From the NCBI GenBank assembly GCA_021783695.1, contig JAJXTO010000021.1, positions 1-53,741 on the forward strand: 53,741 bases of DNA, read 5' to 3'. Shown here one piece after another: positions 38,283-50,236 of this stretch. Both the position numbers and the translations under genes were made by a program. The notes under the pieces were generated by a model. The model was not told where the DNA came from. It saw nothing but the letters and a program-made list of their open reading frames with translations, and made no database searches. This stretch comes from Pseudomonadota bacterium (GTDB taxonomy: Bacteria > Pseudomonadota > Gammaproteobacteria > Burkholderiales > Burkholderiaceae_C). Numbering within the stretch: position 1 is the first letter of the stretch; each line of letters begins with the position of its first letter.

Positions 38283-38360
38283 TCAGACTCGCCCTGGCGC
38301 CAGGTGCGCGATCCGTTCCCCCCGATCCGTTACCCTACAGGCCGCTGTGTCCACCGTCCC

Positions 38361-39500
38361 ATGATCACCCGCACGTCCGCGCCCACGTCTGCTGTCGCCG
38401 CCCTGTCCTGGATGACGCCGGACGGGGCGCCGCAACAGCGCGTGTGCCGTCTGCAGGGCGCGTGGAATGCGCGCGGACTGCAGCGCCAGCCCGACACCAG
38501 CCTGCCCGCGGCAACGCAACACGTCGTGCTCGACGCCAGCGCCACCACGCTCGACACCAGCGGCGCGCTGCTGCTGGCGCGCAGCATGGCGCAATGGCAG
38601 GCGGGCGGCGTGACGGTGGACACCAGCCGCCTGAGCGATGCGCAGCGGCGTTTGCTCGATCTGGTGCGCCAGCGCGCCCTGGCGCTGCCGCCGGGCCAGC
38701 GCAGCCTGGGACTGCTGGGCGACATCGGCCGCGCCACGCTCACCGCGCTGGACGAACTGCGCGCGCTGCTGGCCTTTGCCGGCGAACTGGTGTGGCGCGG
38801 CGGGCCGCTGCTGCTGCAGCCGTGGCGGGTGCGCTGGCGCGAGGTCATCCACGAAATCGACGCCGCGGGCCTGCGCGCCATCGGCATCATCGGTCTGCTG
38901 TCCTTTCTCATCGGCATGGTCATGGCCTATCAGGCCGGGGCCACGCTGGCCACCTATGGCGCCAATATCCTGATCGTCAATCTGGTGTCCATCATCACCC
39001 TGCGCGAACTCGGGCCGCTGCTCACCGCCATTCTGGTGGCCGGGCGCACCGGATCGTCGTACACCGCGCAGCTCGGCACCATGCAGATCACCGAGGAGGT
39101 GGACGCGCTGCGGGCGCTGGGCCTGTCGCCCTTCGACATGCTGGTGCTGCCCAAGGTCGTTGCCCTGATCATTACTCTGCCGCTGCTGGCGCTGTTTGCC
39201 GACGTGATGGGACTGGTGGGCGGCGGGGTCGTGGCGGCGCTGGGCTACGGCGTGCCGTTCACCGAATATGCCGCGCGCATTCCGCAGGTCGTGGGGCTGC
39301 AGACCCTGATGCTCGGGCTGGTGAAGGCGCCGGTGTTCGCCGTGGTCATTGCCCTGGTGGGCTGCATGCAGGGGCTGCGTGTCAAGGGCAGCGCCGCTGC
39401 GGTCGGTCGGGCGACGACGGTGAGCGTGGTGCAGGCCATCTTTCTGGTCATCGTGATCGATGCCAGTTTTTCCGTGCTCTACAACCTGCTGCGGCTATGA
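38361..39500 (+). CDS. mlaE: MlaE-family ABC permease with N-terminal STAS-like domain
   Basis: The 379-aa protein has an N-terminal region of about 115 residues with a STAS-like pattern (HVVLDASATTLDTSGALLL), then the MlaE permease domain: GRTGSSYTAQLGTMQITEE and EEVDALRALGLSPFDMLVLPK. It forms the inner-membrane core of an MCE transporter that moves phospholipids between membranes. The fused STAS-like module replaces a separate MlaB. Its stop overlaps the mlaF start by 4 bp. Confidence 0.92.
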   Translation: MITRTSAPTSAVAALSWMTPDGAPQQRVCRLQGAWNARGLQRQPDTSLPAATQHVVLDASATTLDTSGALLLARSMAQWQAGGVTVDTSRLSDAQRRLLDLVRQRALALPPGQRSLGLLGDIGRATLTALDELRALLAFAGELVWRGGPLLLQPWRVRWREVIHEIDAAGLRAIGIIGLLSFLIGMVMAYQAGATLATYGANILIVNLVSIITLRELGPLLTAILVAGRTGSSYTAQLGTMQITEEVDALRALGLSPFDMLVLPKVVALIITLPLLALFADVMGLVGGGVVAALGYGVPFTEYAARIPQVVGLQTLMLGLVKAPVFAVVIALVGCMQGLRVKGSAAAVGRATTVSVVQAIFLVIVIDASFSVLYNLLRL

Positions 39501-40282
39501 GCGAGGCGGTCCCTTTGGTCATCGACGCACAGGGCATCGTCAACCGCTTTGGCGATGTGGTGGTGCACGAGGACCTGAACCTCGCGGTGCCACGGGGCAC
39601 CATCATGGCGCTGGTGGGCGGATCGGGCACGGGCAAGACGGTGCTGGTGCGCAGCCTGCTGCTGTTGCGCGCGCCCAGCAGCGGCACGCTCAAGCTGTTT
39701 GGCGAGGACGCGCTGGCGGCCGATGACGCGCAGCGGCAGGCACTGCGTCAGCGCATCGGTGTGCTGTTCCAGGGCGGGGCCTTGTTCACCGGTCTGTCCG
39801 TGCTGGAAAACGTGCTGCTGCCGCTGCGCGAACAAGGGCTGGTGGACAAGCGCCTGCTGCCCGAACTGGGCATGCTCAAAATCGGCCTGGCCGGGCTGCC
39901 GGCCGATGCGGCGCACAAGTATCCCGCCGAGCTGTCGGGCGGCATGGTCAAGCGCGCCGCGCTGGCCCGCGCCCTGGCGCTCGACCCGGAGCTGCTGGTG
40001 CTCGACGAGCCCACTTCCGGCCTCGACCCGATCGGCGGCGCGGCCTTCGACCAGCTCATCCGCGAGCTGCGCGACCTGCTCGGCCTGACCATCCTGCAGG
40101 TCACGCACGACCTTGACTCGATCTGGCATGGCAGCGACACCGTGGCCTTCCTCGCCCGCAAGCGCATGCTGGCGGTGGGCCCGGCGGCCGAACTGGCGCA
40201 GCGCGATGAGCCCGAACTCGTCGCCTACTTCCGCGGCAGCCGCTCGGCCGCCTATCTGCACGAAATCGGTTCAAGAGGTTGA
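39497..40282 (+). CDS. mlaF: MlaF-type ABC ATPase
   Basis: The 261-aa ATPase has Walker A GGSGTGKT (about 42-49), the signature ELSGGMVKRAALARAL, Walker B LLVLDEPTSGLDP and the switch His in VTHDLDS. LSGGM rather than LSGGQ is usual for MlaF. It powers the MlaE permease. It overlaps mlaE by 4 bp and is followed by mlaD after 4 bp. Confidence 0.95.
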   Translation: MSEAVPLVIDAQGIVNRFGDVVVHEDLNLAVPRGTIMALVGGSGTGKTVLVRSLLLLRAPSSGTLKLFGEDALAADDAQRQALRQRIGVLFQGGALFTGLSVLENVLLPLREQGLVDKRLLPELGMLKIGLAGLPADAAHKYPAELSGGMVKRAALARALALDPELLVLDEPTSGLDPIGGAAFDQLIRELRDLLGLTILQVTHDLDSIWHGSDTVAFLARKRMLAVGPAAELAQRDEPELVAYFRGSRSAAYLHEIGSRG

Positions 40283-40286
40283 ACAC

Positions 40287-41255
40287 ATGGAATCCAAAGT
40301 CAACTACACCGCTGTCGGCCTGTTCGTGGTGCTGCTGGGCGCGCTGCTCGGCGGCCTGGGCTGGTGGCTGGCCACCGGCGGCAAGCAGGTCGCCACGCGA
40401 CCCTACCTGATCTACGCCACCGACAATGTCAGCGGCCTGAAGACCGACAGCAACGTGCTGTACCGCGGCGTCACTGTCGGCAAGGTGGCGAGCATCGTCA
40501 TCGATCCGAAGAACCCCGCGCTCATCCGCATCAAGGTCGAGATCGACCGCGACGTACCGGTGCGCAACGACACGGTGGCGCAGCTCAGTCCGCTGGGCGT
40601 CACCGGGCTGTCTGCGGTCAACCTCATCGGCGGCGCGTCCGCCACGCCGCTGACGGCGCAGCCGGGCGAGCCCGATCCGGTGATTCCCTACAAACCCTCG
40701 GTGTTCACCCAGATCGAAGGCGGCATTAACGACGCCGCCATCACCCTGGCGCGCATCAGTCAGCGGATCGATTCGCTGCTCAGCCCGGCCAATGTGCAGT
40801 CGCTCAGCGAGAGCCTGCACAACCTGCAGGCGCTCACCGCCACGCTGGCCGCCAATCAGAACAACATCAACCTGATGTTCGCCAATGCCCGCCAGACCAG
40901 CGCCAATCTGGCGCAGATGAGCGCGCAGGGTGACGTGCTGATGCGGCAAAGCCAGGCGCTGGTGAAACGGCTCGATGGCGTGTCGGCCCAGCTCGGTGCC
41001 GTGATGCCACAGATCGGCGCCGCCGCCAGCAGCGTGGCCCGCGCCGGCAACACCACGACCGCCTTCACCACCACGGGCGCGCAGGCCATGACCCAGCTCC
41101 AGACGCGCACCCTGCCCGAGGTGGACGCGCTGATGCGCAACCTGCAGCAGCTCAGCAGCCAGCTCACCGCACTGACCGACAACCTCAAGACCAACCCCAG
41201 CCAACTGCTCTATGGCCCGGCGCTGCCGCCGCCAGGGCCGGGAGAACAGCCATGA
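40287..41255 (+). CDS. mlaD: MlaD-type MCE-domain protein
   Basis: The 322-aa protein has one N-terminal transmembrane helix (about residues 8-30) and an MCE domain (YLIYATDNVSGLKTDSNVLYRGVTVGKV and the following strands). A long helical region rich in Gln, Asn and Ser follows, then a proline-rich end. It binds lipids in the periplasm and gates transport through MlaE. The C-terminal helical part is longer than in E. coli MlaD (about 180 aa), as in PqiB/LetB-like or longer MCE proteins. Its stop overlaps the next gene by 4 bp. Confidence 0.93.
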   Translation: MESKVNYTAVGLFVVLLGALLGGLGWWLATGGKQVATRPYLIYATDNVSGLKTDSNVLYRGVTVGKVASIVIDPKNPALIRIKVEIDRDVPVRNDTVAQLSPLGVTGLSAVNLIGGASATPLTAQPGEPDPVIPYKPSVFTQIEGGINDAAITLARISQRIDSLLSPANVQSLSESLHNLQALTATLAANQNNINLMFANARQTSANLAQMSAQGDVLMRQSQALVKRLDGVSAQLGAVMPQIGAAASSVARAGNTTTAFTTTGAQAMTQLQTRTLPEVDALMRNLQQLSSQLTALTDNLKTNPSQLLYGPALPPPGPGEQP

Positions 41256-41917
41256 TCAACACGCCGCAAACCCACGGCGCAAGCGTGCCGCGCCGCGCTT
41301 TTCTGGCGCTGCTGCTGGCGGGCAGCGCATTCGCGCTCGCCGCCTGCGCGCTGCCCATCAACCGCCAGCCGGTGCAGCAGACCTACCGTCTGACCGGGGC
41401 CGAGACTCACAGCGCGCCGCTGCCCCAGCCGGTGGTGCTGCAACTGCTGCCGGTGCGCGCCGCGGCCGGATTGCAGTCGCCCGCGATGCTGTACAGCCGC
41501 AGCCCCGACACCCTCGACGCCTACCGCGACAACCGCTGGCTCGCCCCTCCGGCGCAACTCATCGGCGACGCCATCGCCCACACCCTGAGCCGCCAGCCCT
41601 GGGTCAGCGCGGTGCAGCAGCAAACCGCTGTGGCCAGCGCGCCGTGGGCGCTGCACTGCACCCTCTACCGCCTGGAGCACGATCTGCGCGACGGGCAGGG
41701 CACGGCGCACCTGGATCTGACCTGCGAACTGACGAACCGGCGTTCGCGCCAGATTGCCGCGCACTGGCGCTTCGACGGCAGCCAGCCGCTGGCGGTCAAC
41801 GACGCCACCCACTTCGCCCTGGGCGCGCAGACTGTGCTGCGTCAGGCGCTGGACGGCATCGTGCGGCACACGCGTGCCGCAGTTGAGGCGGCGCAGGCTT
41901 CAAACCCTGCGCATTGA
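41252..41917 (+). CDS. ABC-transport auxiliary lipoprotein, PqiC-like
   Basis: The 221-aa protein starts with a Tat-like or Sec signal (PRRAFLALLLAG) and a lipobox LAAC (Cys about 33). The body matches the ABC-type transport auxiliary component (YRL...LxLLPVRAAAGLQSPAMLYSRSPDTLDAYRDNRW). Such lipoproteins accompany MCE systems and sit at the outer membrane. It overlaps mlaD by 4 bp and closes the operon. Confidence 0.9.
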   Translation: MINTPQTHGASVPRRAFLALLLAGSAFALAACALPINRQPVQQTYRLTGAETHSAPLPQPVVLQLLPVRAAAGLQSPAMLYSRSPDTLDAYRDNRWLAPPAQLIGDAIAHTLSRQPWVSAVQQQTAVASAPWALHCTLYRLEHDLRDGQGTAHLDLTCELTNRRSRQIAAHWRFDGSQPLAVNDATHFALGAQTVLRQALDGIVRHTRAAVEAAQASNPAH

Positions 41918-41930
41918 CCAGCGCCGCAGA

Positions 41931-42548
41931 TCAGCATTCTTCGTGTTCGCTCCAGGCCACGGCCTCGAAGTCGCCCAGGCTCATGTACTGCGGCACATAC
42001 TCGCCGCGACGCTGCTGCAGATGGCGGTAGAACGCGCGCAGATGGTTGCGTGAGCCGCGCTCCAGGTCGTCGTACACCGCCAGAATTTCCGGCTGGCGGG
42101 CGCGGCCGCGGGCTGCGACCAGATCGAAGATGTCCAGCTCTTCGATCAGCAGCCCGACCTGAATGGCATCGAGTTCGCTGCGCAGGCCGCGCGCCACGAG
42201 CTGGTCGTGCAGGGTCTGGAAGTCGGGTGAGCGAAAGGCGCCGACGGGCAGATCGTGCGCCGGGTCAGGAAGGTCGTAGTGGGACAGCAGCGCGGCAATG
42301 GCGTCCATATGCGCCTGCTCCGCGCCGCTGATGTTGAGGAAGGGCCGCAGCGCCCAGCGCTCGGCCAGTTGCAGATACACATCGCGGGCGATCTTTTCTT
42401 CCTCGCGCATGTGCAGCAGATCGTGCTCTTCTTCGACACTGAGGGGCTGCGCGGTGTGCGACTGGATGCGCTGGCGGATGGCCGCCACATGGTCGATGCG
42501 GTGTTGATGCCGGTCCTGCATGTGCCGGGGGGAGAGCAATTGTTCCAT
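41931..42548 (-). CDS. DUF2202 ferritin-like domain protein
   Basis: From the ATG at 42548 the product is 205 aa, with HMREEEKIARDVYLQL, GAEQAHMDAIAALL and YDLPDPA typical of the DUF2202 ferritin-like family. The E-x-x-E/H residues of the helices could bind a metal pair. No signal peptide is visible with this start. Function is unknown. It is convergent with the Mla operon and next to queA on the same strand. Confidence 0.85.
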   Translation of the reverse strand: MEQLLSPRHMQDRHQHRIDHVAAIRQRIQSHTAQPLSVEEEHDLLHMREEEKIARDVYLQLAERWALRPFLNISGAEQAHMDAIAALLSHYDLPDPAHDLPVGAFRSPDFQTLHDQLVARGLRSELDAIQVGLLIEELDIFDLVAARGRARQPEILAVYDDLERGSRNHLRAFYRHLQQRRGEYVPQYMSLGDFEAVAWSEHEEC

Positions 42549-42609
42549 CGTGGCGTCCTGTGTGAAATGTGCGCTGATTCTGGACACATGACGCCGGGAT
42601 GGATTTGTG

Positions 42610-43866
42610 TCAGCGCAAATCCGGCTCCGAATGCGCCTGCCGCGTCAGCCACATGGCATCTCCATAGCTGAAAAACCGGTAGCGCCGGGCGATGGCATGG
42701 GCGTAGGCGGCGCGGATGGTGTCCATGCCGGCGAAAGCCGACACCAGCATCAGCAGGGTCGACTTGGGCAGGTGAAAGTTGGTCAGCAGGGCGTCCACCA
42801 CGCGGAATCGATAACCCGGCGTGACGAACAGCGCGGTGTCGCGCGCCCCCGGCAGCACGGCACCGAAAGGCGCGCCCCGTGCCTCTGCCGCAAGCGCGGC
42901 GGATTCGAGCGCGCGCATCGCCGTTGTGCCCACCGCCACCACACGCGGCGCGGTCTGCGCCTGGCCCGCAGCGCGCGCCTGCGCCTGTTGCGCCCGCACC
43001 GCAGCAATGGCCTGCGCCGTGGACTCGGGCACGGTGTACCACTCGCTGTGCATCTGGTGCTGGCGCAGATCGGCCACACGCACGGGCTGAAACGTGCCCG
43101 CGCCCACATGCAGGGTCACGCTGACCCGGCGAGCGCCCAGGGCATCGAGGCGGGAGAGGGTGTCGTCGTCGAAGTGCAGACCGGCCGTGGGCGCTGCCAC
43201 CGAGCCGGGATTGCGCGCATAGACCGTCTGGTAACGCTCCACGTCCTCGCCCTCCGGCGCGTGGGTGATGTAGGGCGGCAACGGCACCGCGCCGAATTGC
43301 TCCAGCAGCGCCAGGGGATCGCTGGGAAATTCCAGCTCGAACAGGCTGTCGTCCGGCCCCGCGCGGGCGACGGTGCGCACGGCAAACGGCGCGGGCTGGG
43401 TGGGCGCAGCCACGGCGGCCTCATCTGCCTGCGCGTTTGCGTCCGGTCGCGCCGCGCCCAGCCAAAGCATCTGTCCCGGCTTCGGCGATTTGCTCGAGCG
43501 CACATGCGCCCAGACGCGATTGTCAGCCAGCACGCGTTCGACCAGCACTTCCACCGCGCCACCGCGTGACATCCCTTGCGCCGATGCTGCCTTCCAGCCC
43601 CACAGCCGCGCCGGGATCACACGGGTGTCGTTGAACACCACCAGATCGCCCGCGCGCAGAAGGCCTGGCAGATCGCGGAACATGCGGTCGCGCAGCGCGG
43701 GCGGGCTGCCGACATCGAGCAGGCGGCTGCCGCTGCGCTGCGGGGCCGGGTGCTGCGCAATGAGATCGGGTGGGAGGAAGAAGTCGAAGTCGTCGGTGCT
43801 CAGGGCGGCGGCCTGGTTCGCGCCGGCCCCGGCCTGACGGAATGGATGTGCGTCCATGGCGTGCAA
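42610..43866 (-). CDS. queA: QueA, SAM:tRNA ribosyltransferase-isomerase
   Basis: The 418-aa enzyme transfers and isomerises ribose from SAM to preQ1-tRNA to form epoxyqueuosine. Family marks: [77 protein letters not shown] (as [11 protein letters not shown]) and [18 protein letters not shown]. The length is above the usual 340-360 aa because of inserts rich in Ala and Gln. The ATG at 43857 is an alternative start. Together with tgt it supplies queuosine synthesis. Confidence 0.95.
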   Translation of the reverse strand: MHAMDAHPFRQAGAGANQAAALSTDDFDFFLPPDLIAQHPAPQRSGSRLLDVGSPPALRDRMFRDLPGLLRAGDLVVFNDTRVIPARLWGWKAASAQGMSRGGAVEVLVERVLADNRVWAHVRSSKSPKPGQMLWLGAARPDANAQADEAAVAAPTQPAPFAVRTVARAGPDDSLFELEFPSDPLALLEQFGAVPLPPYITHAPEGEDVERYQTVYARNPGSVAAPTAGLHFDDDTLSRLDALGARRVSVTLHVGAGTFQPVRVADLRQHQMHSEWYTVPESTAQAIAAVRAQQAQARAAGQAQTAPRVVAVGTTAMRALESAALAAEARGAPFGAVLPGARDTALFVTPGYRFRVVDALLTNFHLPKSTLLMLVSAFAGMDTIRAAYAHAIARRYRFFSYGDAMWLTRQAHSEPDLR

Positions 43867-43970
43867 GGGAGGTCGATGCGGTCATTCCGCATCACGCCAG
43901 GATCTTAGGGCAACGCTGAGCAAACTCGAGATGGCGCGAGGACGTCGTTCAGCGTGTCCTTGGTGCCTGT

Positions 43971-45011
43971 TCACCCTGTGTGGGTCCGCAGACTGCGCAG
44001 CCGGTTCAGCACGAAAGACGGCATGGCGATCTTGAACAAGGTCCGCAGTGTCTGGCCCTTGACGTGGTGGTAGACGAATACGCTGCTGGCCAGCAGACCA
44101 AGTGCCTGCCCAGGCTCAATTTCGGCCAGAACGTCCGCCGCGCTCAGGCTCAACGCGCCAAGGTGGCGCAATGTCAGCCGCTTTTTGCGCAGGGGTTGCC
44201 CGGTCTCGAATGCGTGGATTTTCCGGGCGACTTGGAGGGAGTCCACCGCCGCGCGCGGATTGGAAGAAATCTGCGTGGGACTGCGGCGGTAATTCAACAG
44301 CGGCAGGTCAAGATGCGCCACCGGTCCCGCGCGTGCGACGCGCACAAACCATTCCCACTCGCAGACGATTTTGATGGTCGGATCGAAGCCCCCGGCGCGC
44401 TGCAGCGCTTCACGGCGGAACATTACCGTCGGCGGATGAATGAAATTGCCCTGCAGCAGTTCCTCATAGACCTCGCCCCGGTACACGGAAACCGGGCCGT
44501 CGCGCTGGGCCGGGAAGAACGATTCCTCCTGCGCATAGCGTGCGCGCACGCCACCGAGCGTGGCGCTGCAGCGGTGGTAATAGACGCCGCAATAGGACCG
44601 GCCGAGCGGCCCGCTGTCATCAAAGGCGCTGAAGTCCGAGCTGCACAGAAGGATGTCAGGATGCGTCTGCAGATACTGCAGCTGGATGGCCATGCGCTCG
44701 GGCATGCACAGGTCGTCGGCATCGAGCAGGGCGATGAATTCGCCCCGCGCGGCCTGCACACTGGCGTTGCGCGCCGCGCCGATGCCTGCATTCGCCTGGC
44801 GGATCGCCCGCACACGCCCCGTGTAGTGCTGCAACACGTCCCAGGTGCCGTCGGTGGAGCCATCGTCCACCACCACGATGTCGAGGTTGCGATGTGTTTG
44901 CGCCAGCAGACTGTCGAGTGTCTGGCCGATGGTGGCCTGGGCGTTGTAGGCTGGAATCGCCACCGAAACAAGGGTGTCCGAGGGCGCCTGCTGGTTTGAG
45001 CTGCCGGTCAT
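43971..45011 (-). CDS. Glycosyltransferase family 2
   Basis: The 346-aa protein has a GT-A domain: SVAIPAYNAQATIGQTLDSLL, VVDDGSTDGTWDVL and the divalent-metal DxD in LLDADDLCMPERM. It adds sugars from nucleotide donors to a cell-surface glycan; donor and acceptor are unknown. Its ATG overlaps the stop of the GNAT gene by 4 bp, so it is the third gene of a polysaccharide operon with a deacetylase. No membrane anchor is seen, apart from a hydrophobic stretch near residue 290. Confidence 0.92.
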   Translation of the reverse strand: MTGSSNQQAPSDTLVSVAIPAYNAQATIGQTLDSLLAQTHRNLDIVVVDDGSTDGTWDVLQHYTGRVRAIRQANAGIGAARNASVQAARGEFIALLDADDLCMPERMAIQLQYLQTHPDILLCSSDFSAFDDSGPLGRSYCGVYYHRCSATLGGVRARYAQEESFFPAQRDGPVSVYRGEVYEELLQGNFIHPPTVMFRREALQRAGGFDPTIKIVCEWEWFVRVARAGPVAHLDLPLLNYRRSPTQISSNPRAAVDSLQVARKIHAFETGQPLRKKRLTLRHLGALSLSAADVLAEIEPGQALGLLASSVFVYHHVKGQTLRTLFKIAMPSFVLNRLRSLRTHTG

Positions 45012-46213
45012 GTCACCTGCTCCGCGACAGTCTGTTCGTCCTGAATCGGGCCTGCGTGCCGTGGTGGCGGCGTCCGGCGCTCCAATCTCCACTGTTTGAC
45101 GCGGTAGAGCCAATGAATCAGGCCGGGACGATGCACTCGGATGTCCACGGTCTGCCGGGTCTGCGCAAAGAAATGACGCTTGTGGTCATAGTCGCCCTTG
45201 AGCATGTCGAAGCGCGTGCAGCCCGCATCAATGGCCGCTTCAATGACGTAGCCCATGAGCACTTCGCCGGGACTCAAGGCGGCATGTTGCGGATCGAATC
45301 CTGCCTGAAAGTAATAACAGGTCTGGGCATGGCGAAAGCCGTAAAACATCGCGATGATTTCGCCGTTCATTTCCAGTGCGTAGAAAAGCAGGCGCTTGCG
45401 GTGGAGCAGGGCGTGCATCATGTCGCGATGGAATCCGAGATACTGCTCCGAGGTGAAGCTGAGCTCCTCGGTGCGCCCTTGCCAGCGCCTGCGATGCAGC
45501 TCGGCAAGCCGATCGAATGCCGGATCGATCTGCGCGTCATCCACGATCTGATGAAAGCGCGCGCCTGGTTGCTGCTCGAATTTGCGCCGCTTGCGGCCCA
45601 GGACTTCCCGCCGGTTGCGGCTCAGACTCTGGCGGTAGCGGTCCCAGTCGGCAGGCAGTTCGCCGTACGTGATCAGATTGGGCGGGGCGCGCTCAATCAG
45701 TGCGGGCCGGTGCGATGCCCGCCGCGCCAGGCAATCCACCAGCGGCGAGTCAGACGGCAGATCGACCAGATCCAGCAATTGCCAGCGCTCGCAGCGAGTC
45801 AGGATGTGGTGAACGAAGGCTTGGGTGACTGCTTCTTCGCACGATGGATCGGACAGGATGCCTAGATCGTCGGGAGCCGTATCGCCGCCGGCGCCAATGG
45901 GTCTGAGCTTGCGCACCTGAAGAATTCTGGCAACCCGATGATGTTCCAGATACAGCGGAAAAATGCCAACCACCTTGTTTCCGGCGCGCGCAACCAGAAT
46001 GCGAAGCTGCCGCCCGCAGCCGTAATGCGTCCACCACAGGCGCTGCCAGTCCCAGCCGAGAAACACGCTGTTGCGCGCAGAGCCGGTTTCCAGTGCGCGC
46101 CAGTCCGCTTCAAGCGCGTCGAAGGACTGGAGGGACGTGACGCGTTCAATCTGCATGGGATCGGTGCATCGCGGCGCACGGCTACCGCTGGCGCTGGGGC
46201 GTCTCGGCCGCAT
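45008..46213 (-). CDS. GNAT/FemAB-like acyltransferase of polysaccharide type
   Basis: I chose the ATG at 46213 (AAAGG 7 nt upstream), giving 401 aa; the GTG at 46228 and ATG at 46156 are alternatives. The C-terminal half matches the Acetyltransf_6/BioF2-like domain (LSFTSEQYLGFHRDM, GEIIAMFYGFRHAQTCYYFQAGFDP, GYVIEAAIDAGCTRFDMLKGDYDHK). These proteins are common in exopolysaccharide and cellulose loci. It lies between a deacetylase and a glycosyltransferase on one strand, supporting acylation of a glycan precursor. Confidence 0.88.
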   Translation of the reverse strand: MRPRRPSASGSRAPRCTDPMQIERVTSLQSFDALEADWRALETGSARNSVFLGWDWQRLWWTHYGCGRQLRILVARAGNKVVGIFPLYLEHHRVARILQVRKLRPIGAGGDTAPDDLGILSDPSCEEAVTQAFVHHILTRCERWQLLDLVDLPSDSPLVDCLARRASHRPALIERAPPNLITYGELPADWDRYRQSLSRNRREVLGRKRRKFEQQPGARFHQIVDDAQIDPAFDRLAELHRRRWQGRTEELSFTSEQYLGFHRDMMHALLHRKRLLFYALEMNGEIIAMFYGFRHAQTCYYFQAGFDPQHAALSPGEVLMGYVIEAAIDAGCTRFDMLKGDYDHKRHFFAQTRQTVDIRVHRPGLIHWLYRVKQWRLERRTPPPRHAGPIQDEQTVAEQVT

Positions 46214-46232
46214 GGGATGGCCTTTCACACTT

Positions 46233-47210
46233 TCAGGCCCAGGGCCGGTGCATCCGCCAGGCCAGCAGGGGCAGGTGCGAAGTGATGGGAATGCGGGGAA
46301 TGGCCATCGGGTCCACCGCGGAAGACACCATGCCTTCCTCCGTGGTCAAAGCCGCCCGGTAGATGGAGCGGGCAATCTGACGCACGCGCGCATCCGTTGA
46401 TCCATTGGGGAAGCAGAACACATCGACCGTTCTGCTCAGTTGCGCCTCGAGCGCGTCGCGGCTGCCCTGCAGCTCCTGCTGGATTTCCGGCACGGTCAGG
46501 GTGGGCAGGATGGGGTGGGTCATGGTGTGCGAGCCGATGGCCATGAGCCCGCGATCGCAGGTCCGCACTTCATCCCAATCCATCATGTCGTAGGCATCGT
46601 GCTCTTGCTGCGTGGGCACGAAATTCGCGGTGCAGTCGTGCAACTGCGATTGCACGCGCAGGCGCTCCAGCAAGGCCAGGGTCTTCATCCAGGCGATGGC
46701 GCCTTCGGTCTGCTGGGAGGGCGCGCCGACCTGCTGCGCCCATTCCTGGAAAGCGGCTGGTTGCAGCCGGTTCAGGCGCGCGCGGGCGTCGTGATTCCAC
46801 ATCCACTGGCCGGTTTCCACCAGGCCCGGGCAGACAAAAATCGTTGCCGGAATGCCCAACTGTTCGAGCACCGGCCGCGCAATCCGGTATTGATTGCGCA
46901 GACCATCATCGAAGGTGATGGCCAGCTGGCTGCGCCCGGCACCCGCTGGCGCGGGCGCGCCGCTCAGGATGTCCCGAACCATGGCATCGAGCGGAACGAT
47001 GTCGTAACGCTGTTTGAGCCAGAACATCACACGATGGAAGTCGCCCGGCGTCATCCGCGCGTCACCGATGCCGTGCAGCATCAGGATGCGGCGGACCGGA
47101 TGCCGGTGCGCCAGCCAGTGCGACATGCCGCTGCTCAACGCAACCGACAGGGCGGATGTGCGGGCAATACTTTTGAGCGCTCCTGTGGCGGCGTGGGGTG
47201 AATCATCCAT
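46233..47210 (-). CDS. Polysaccharide deacetylase family protein
   Basis: The 325-aa protein has the NodB-homology motifs: motif 1 LAITFDDGLRN (catalytic Asp) and motif 2 SHTMTHP with the two metal His. FCFPNGSTD is the equivalent of motif 3. It removes N- or O-acetyl groups from a glycan. No clear signal peptide is seen, so cytoplasmic or non-classical export is possible. It is the first gene of a three-gene operon with acyltransferase and glycosyltransferase. Confidence 0.91.
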   Translation of the reverse strand: MDDSPHAATGALKSIARTSALSVALSSGMSHWLAHRHPVRRILMLHGIGDARMTPGDFHRVMFWLKQRYDIVPLDAMVRDILSGAPAPAGAGRSQLAITFDDGLRNQYRIARPVLEQLGIPATIFVCPGLVETGQWMWNHDARARLNRLQPAAFQEWAQQVGAPSQQTEGAIAWMKTLALLERLRVQSQLHDCTANFVPTQQEHDAYDMMDWDEVRTCDRGLMAIGSHTMTHPILPTLTVPEIQQELQGSRDALEAQLSRTVDVFCFPNGSTDARVRQIARSIYRAALTTEEGMVSSAVDPMAIPRIPITSHLPLLAWRMHRPWA

Positions 47211-49931
<2,721 letters not shown>

Positions 49932-49965
49932 GTCGCTCCATCAGCCAAGCCAAAGGAGTCACATC

Positions 49966-50055
49966 ATGAGCTCGCTGCAATGCATCCTGGAACGCCTGCA
50001 CTGGACGCGCGAAACACAGCAGGTGCTGGCTGATTTGGCCAGCGGCACAGCCTGA
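49966..50055 (+). CDS. Candidate small ORF (29 aa) downstream of katG
   Basis: A strong AAAGGAG stands 8 nt before the ATG, and the frame reads MSSLQCILERLHWTRETQQV then LADLASGTA before TGA. It starts 34 bp after katG and ends before the katG terminator, so it is probably on the same transcript. No family is recognised. The good ribosome-binding site is the main evidence. Confidence 0.45.
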   Translation: MSSLQCILERLHWTRETQQVLADLASGTA

Positions 50056-50106
50056 ACCTTGAGGAAGCCGGTCAAGGCGCAAGCCACGACCGGCTGGCTG
50101 GACTTT

Positions 50107-50130
50107 GCCGGGCTCGTCCCGGCTTTTTTT
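50107..50130 (+). terminator. Intrinsic terminator after katG
   Basis: GCCGGG-CTCGT-CCCGGC hairpin followed by seven Ts. It ends the katG transcript. From here to ureG (50131-50236) I see no gene. Confidence 0.92.
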
Positions 50131-50236
50131 CAGCGCACGCGACAGTGGCGCCAGTCCAGAGCCCTAGCAGCCAGCATCAGCGCTGTCGCCGCAAAGCCTG
50201 GCGGCCAGATGCGTGGAGAGCTTCTGCGCCGCATCA

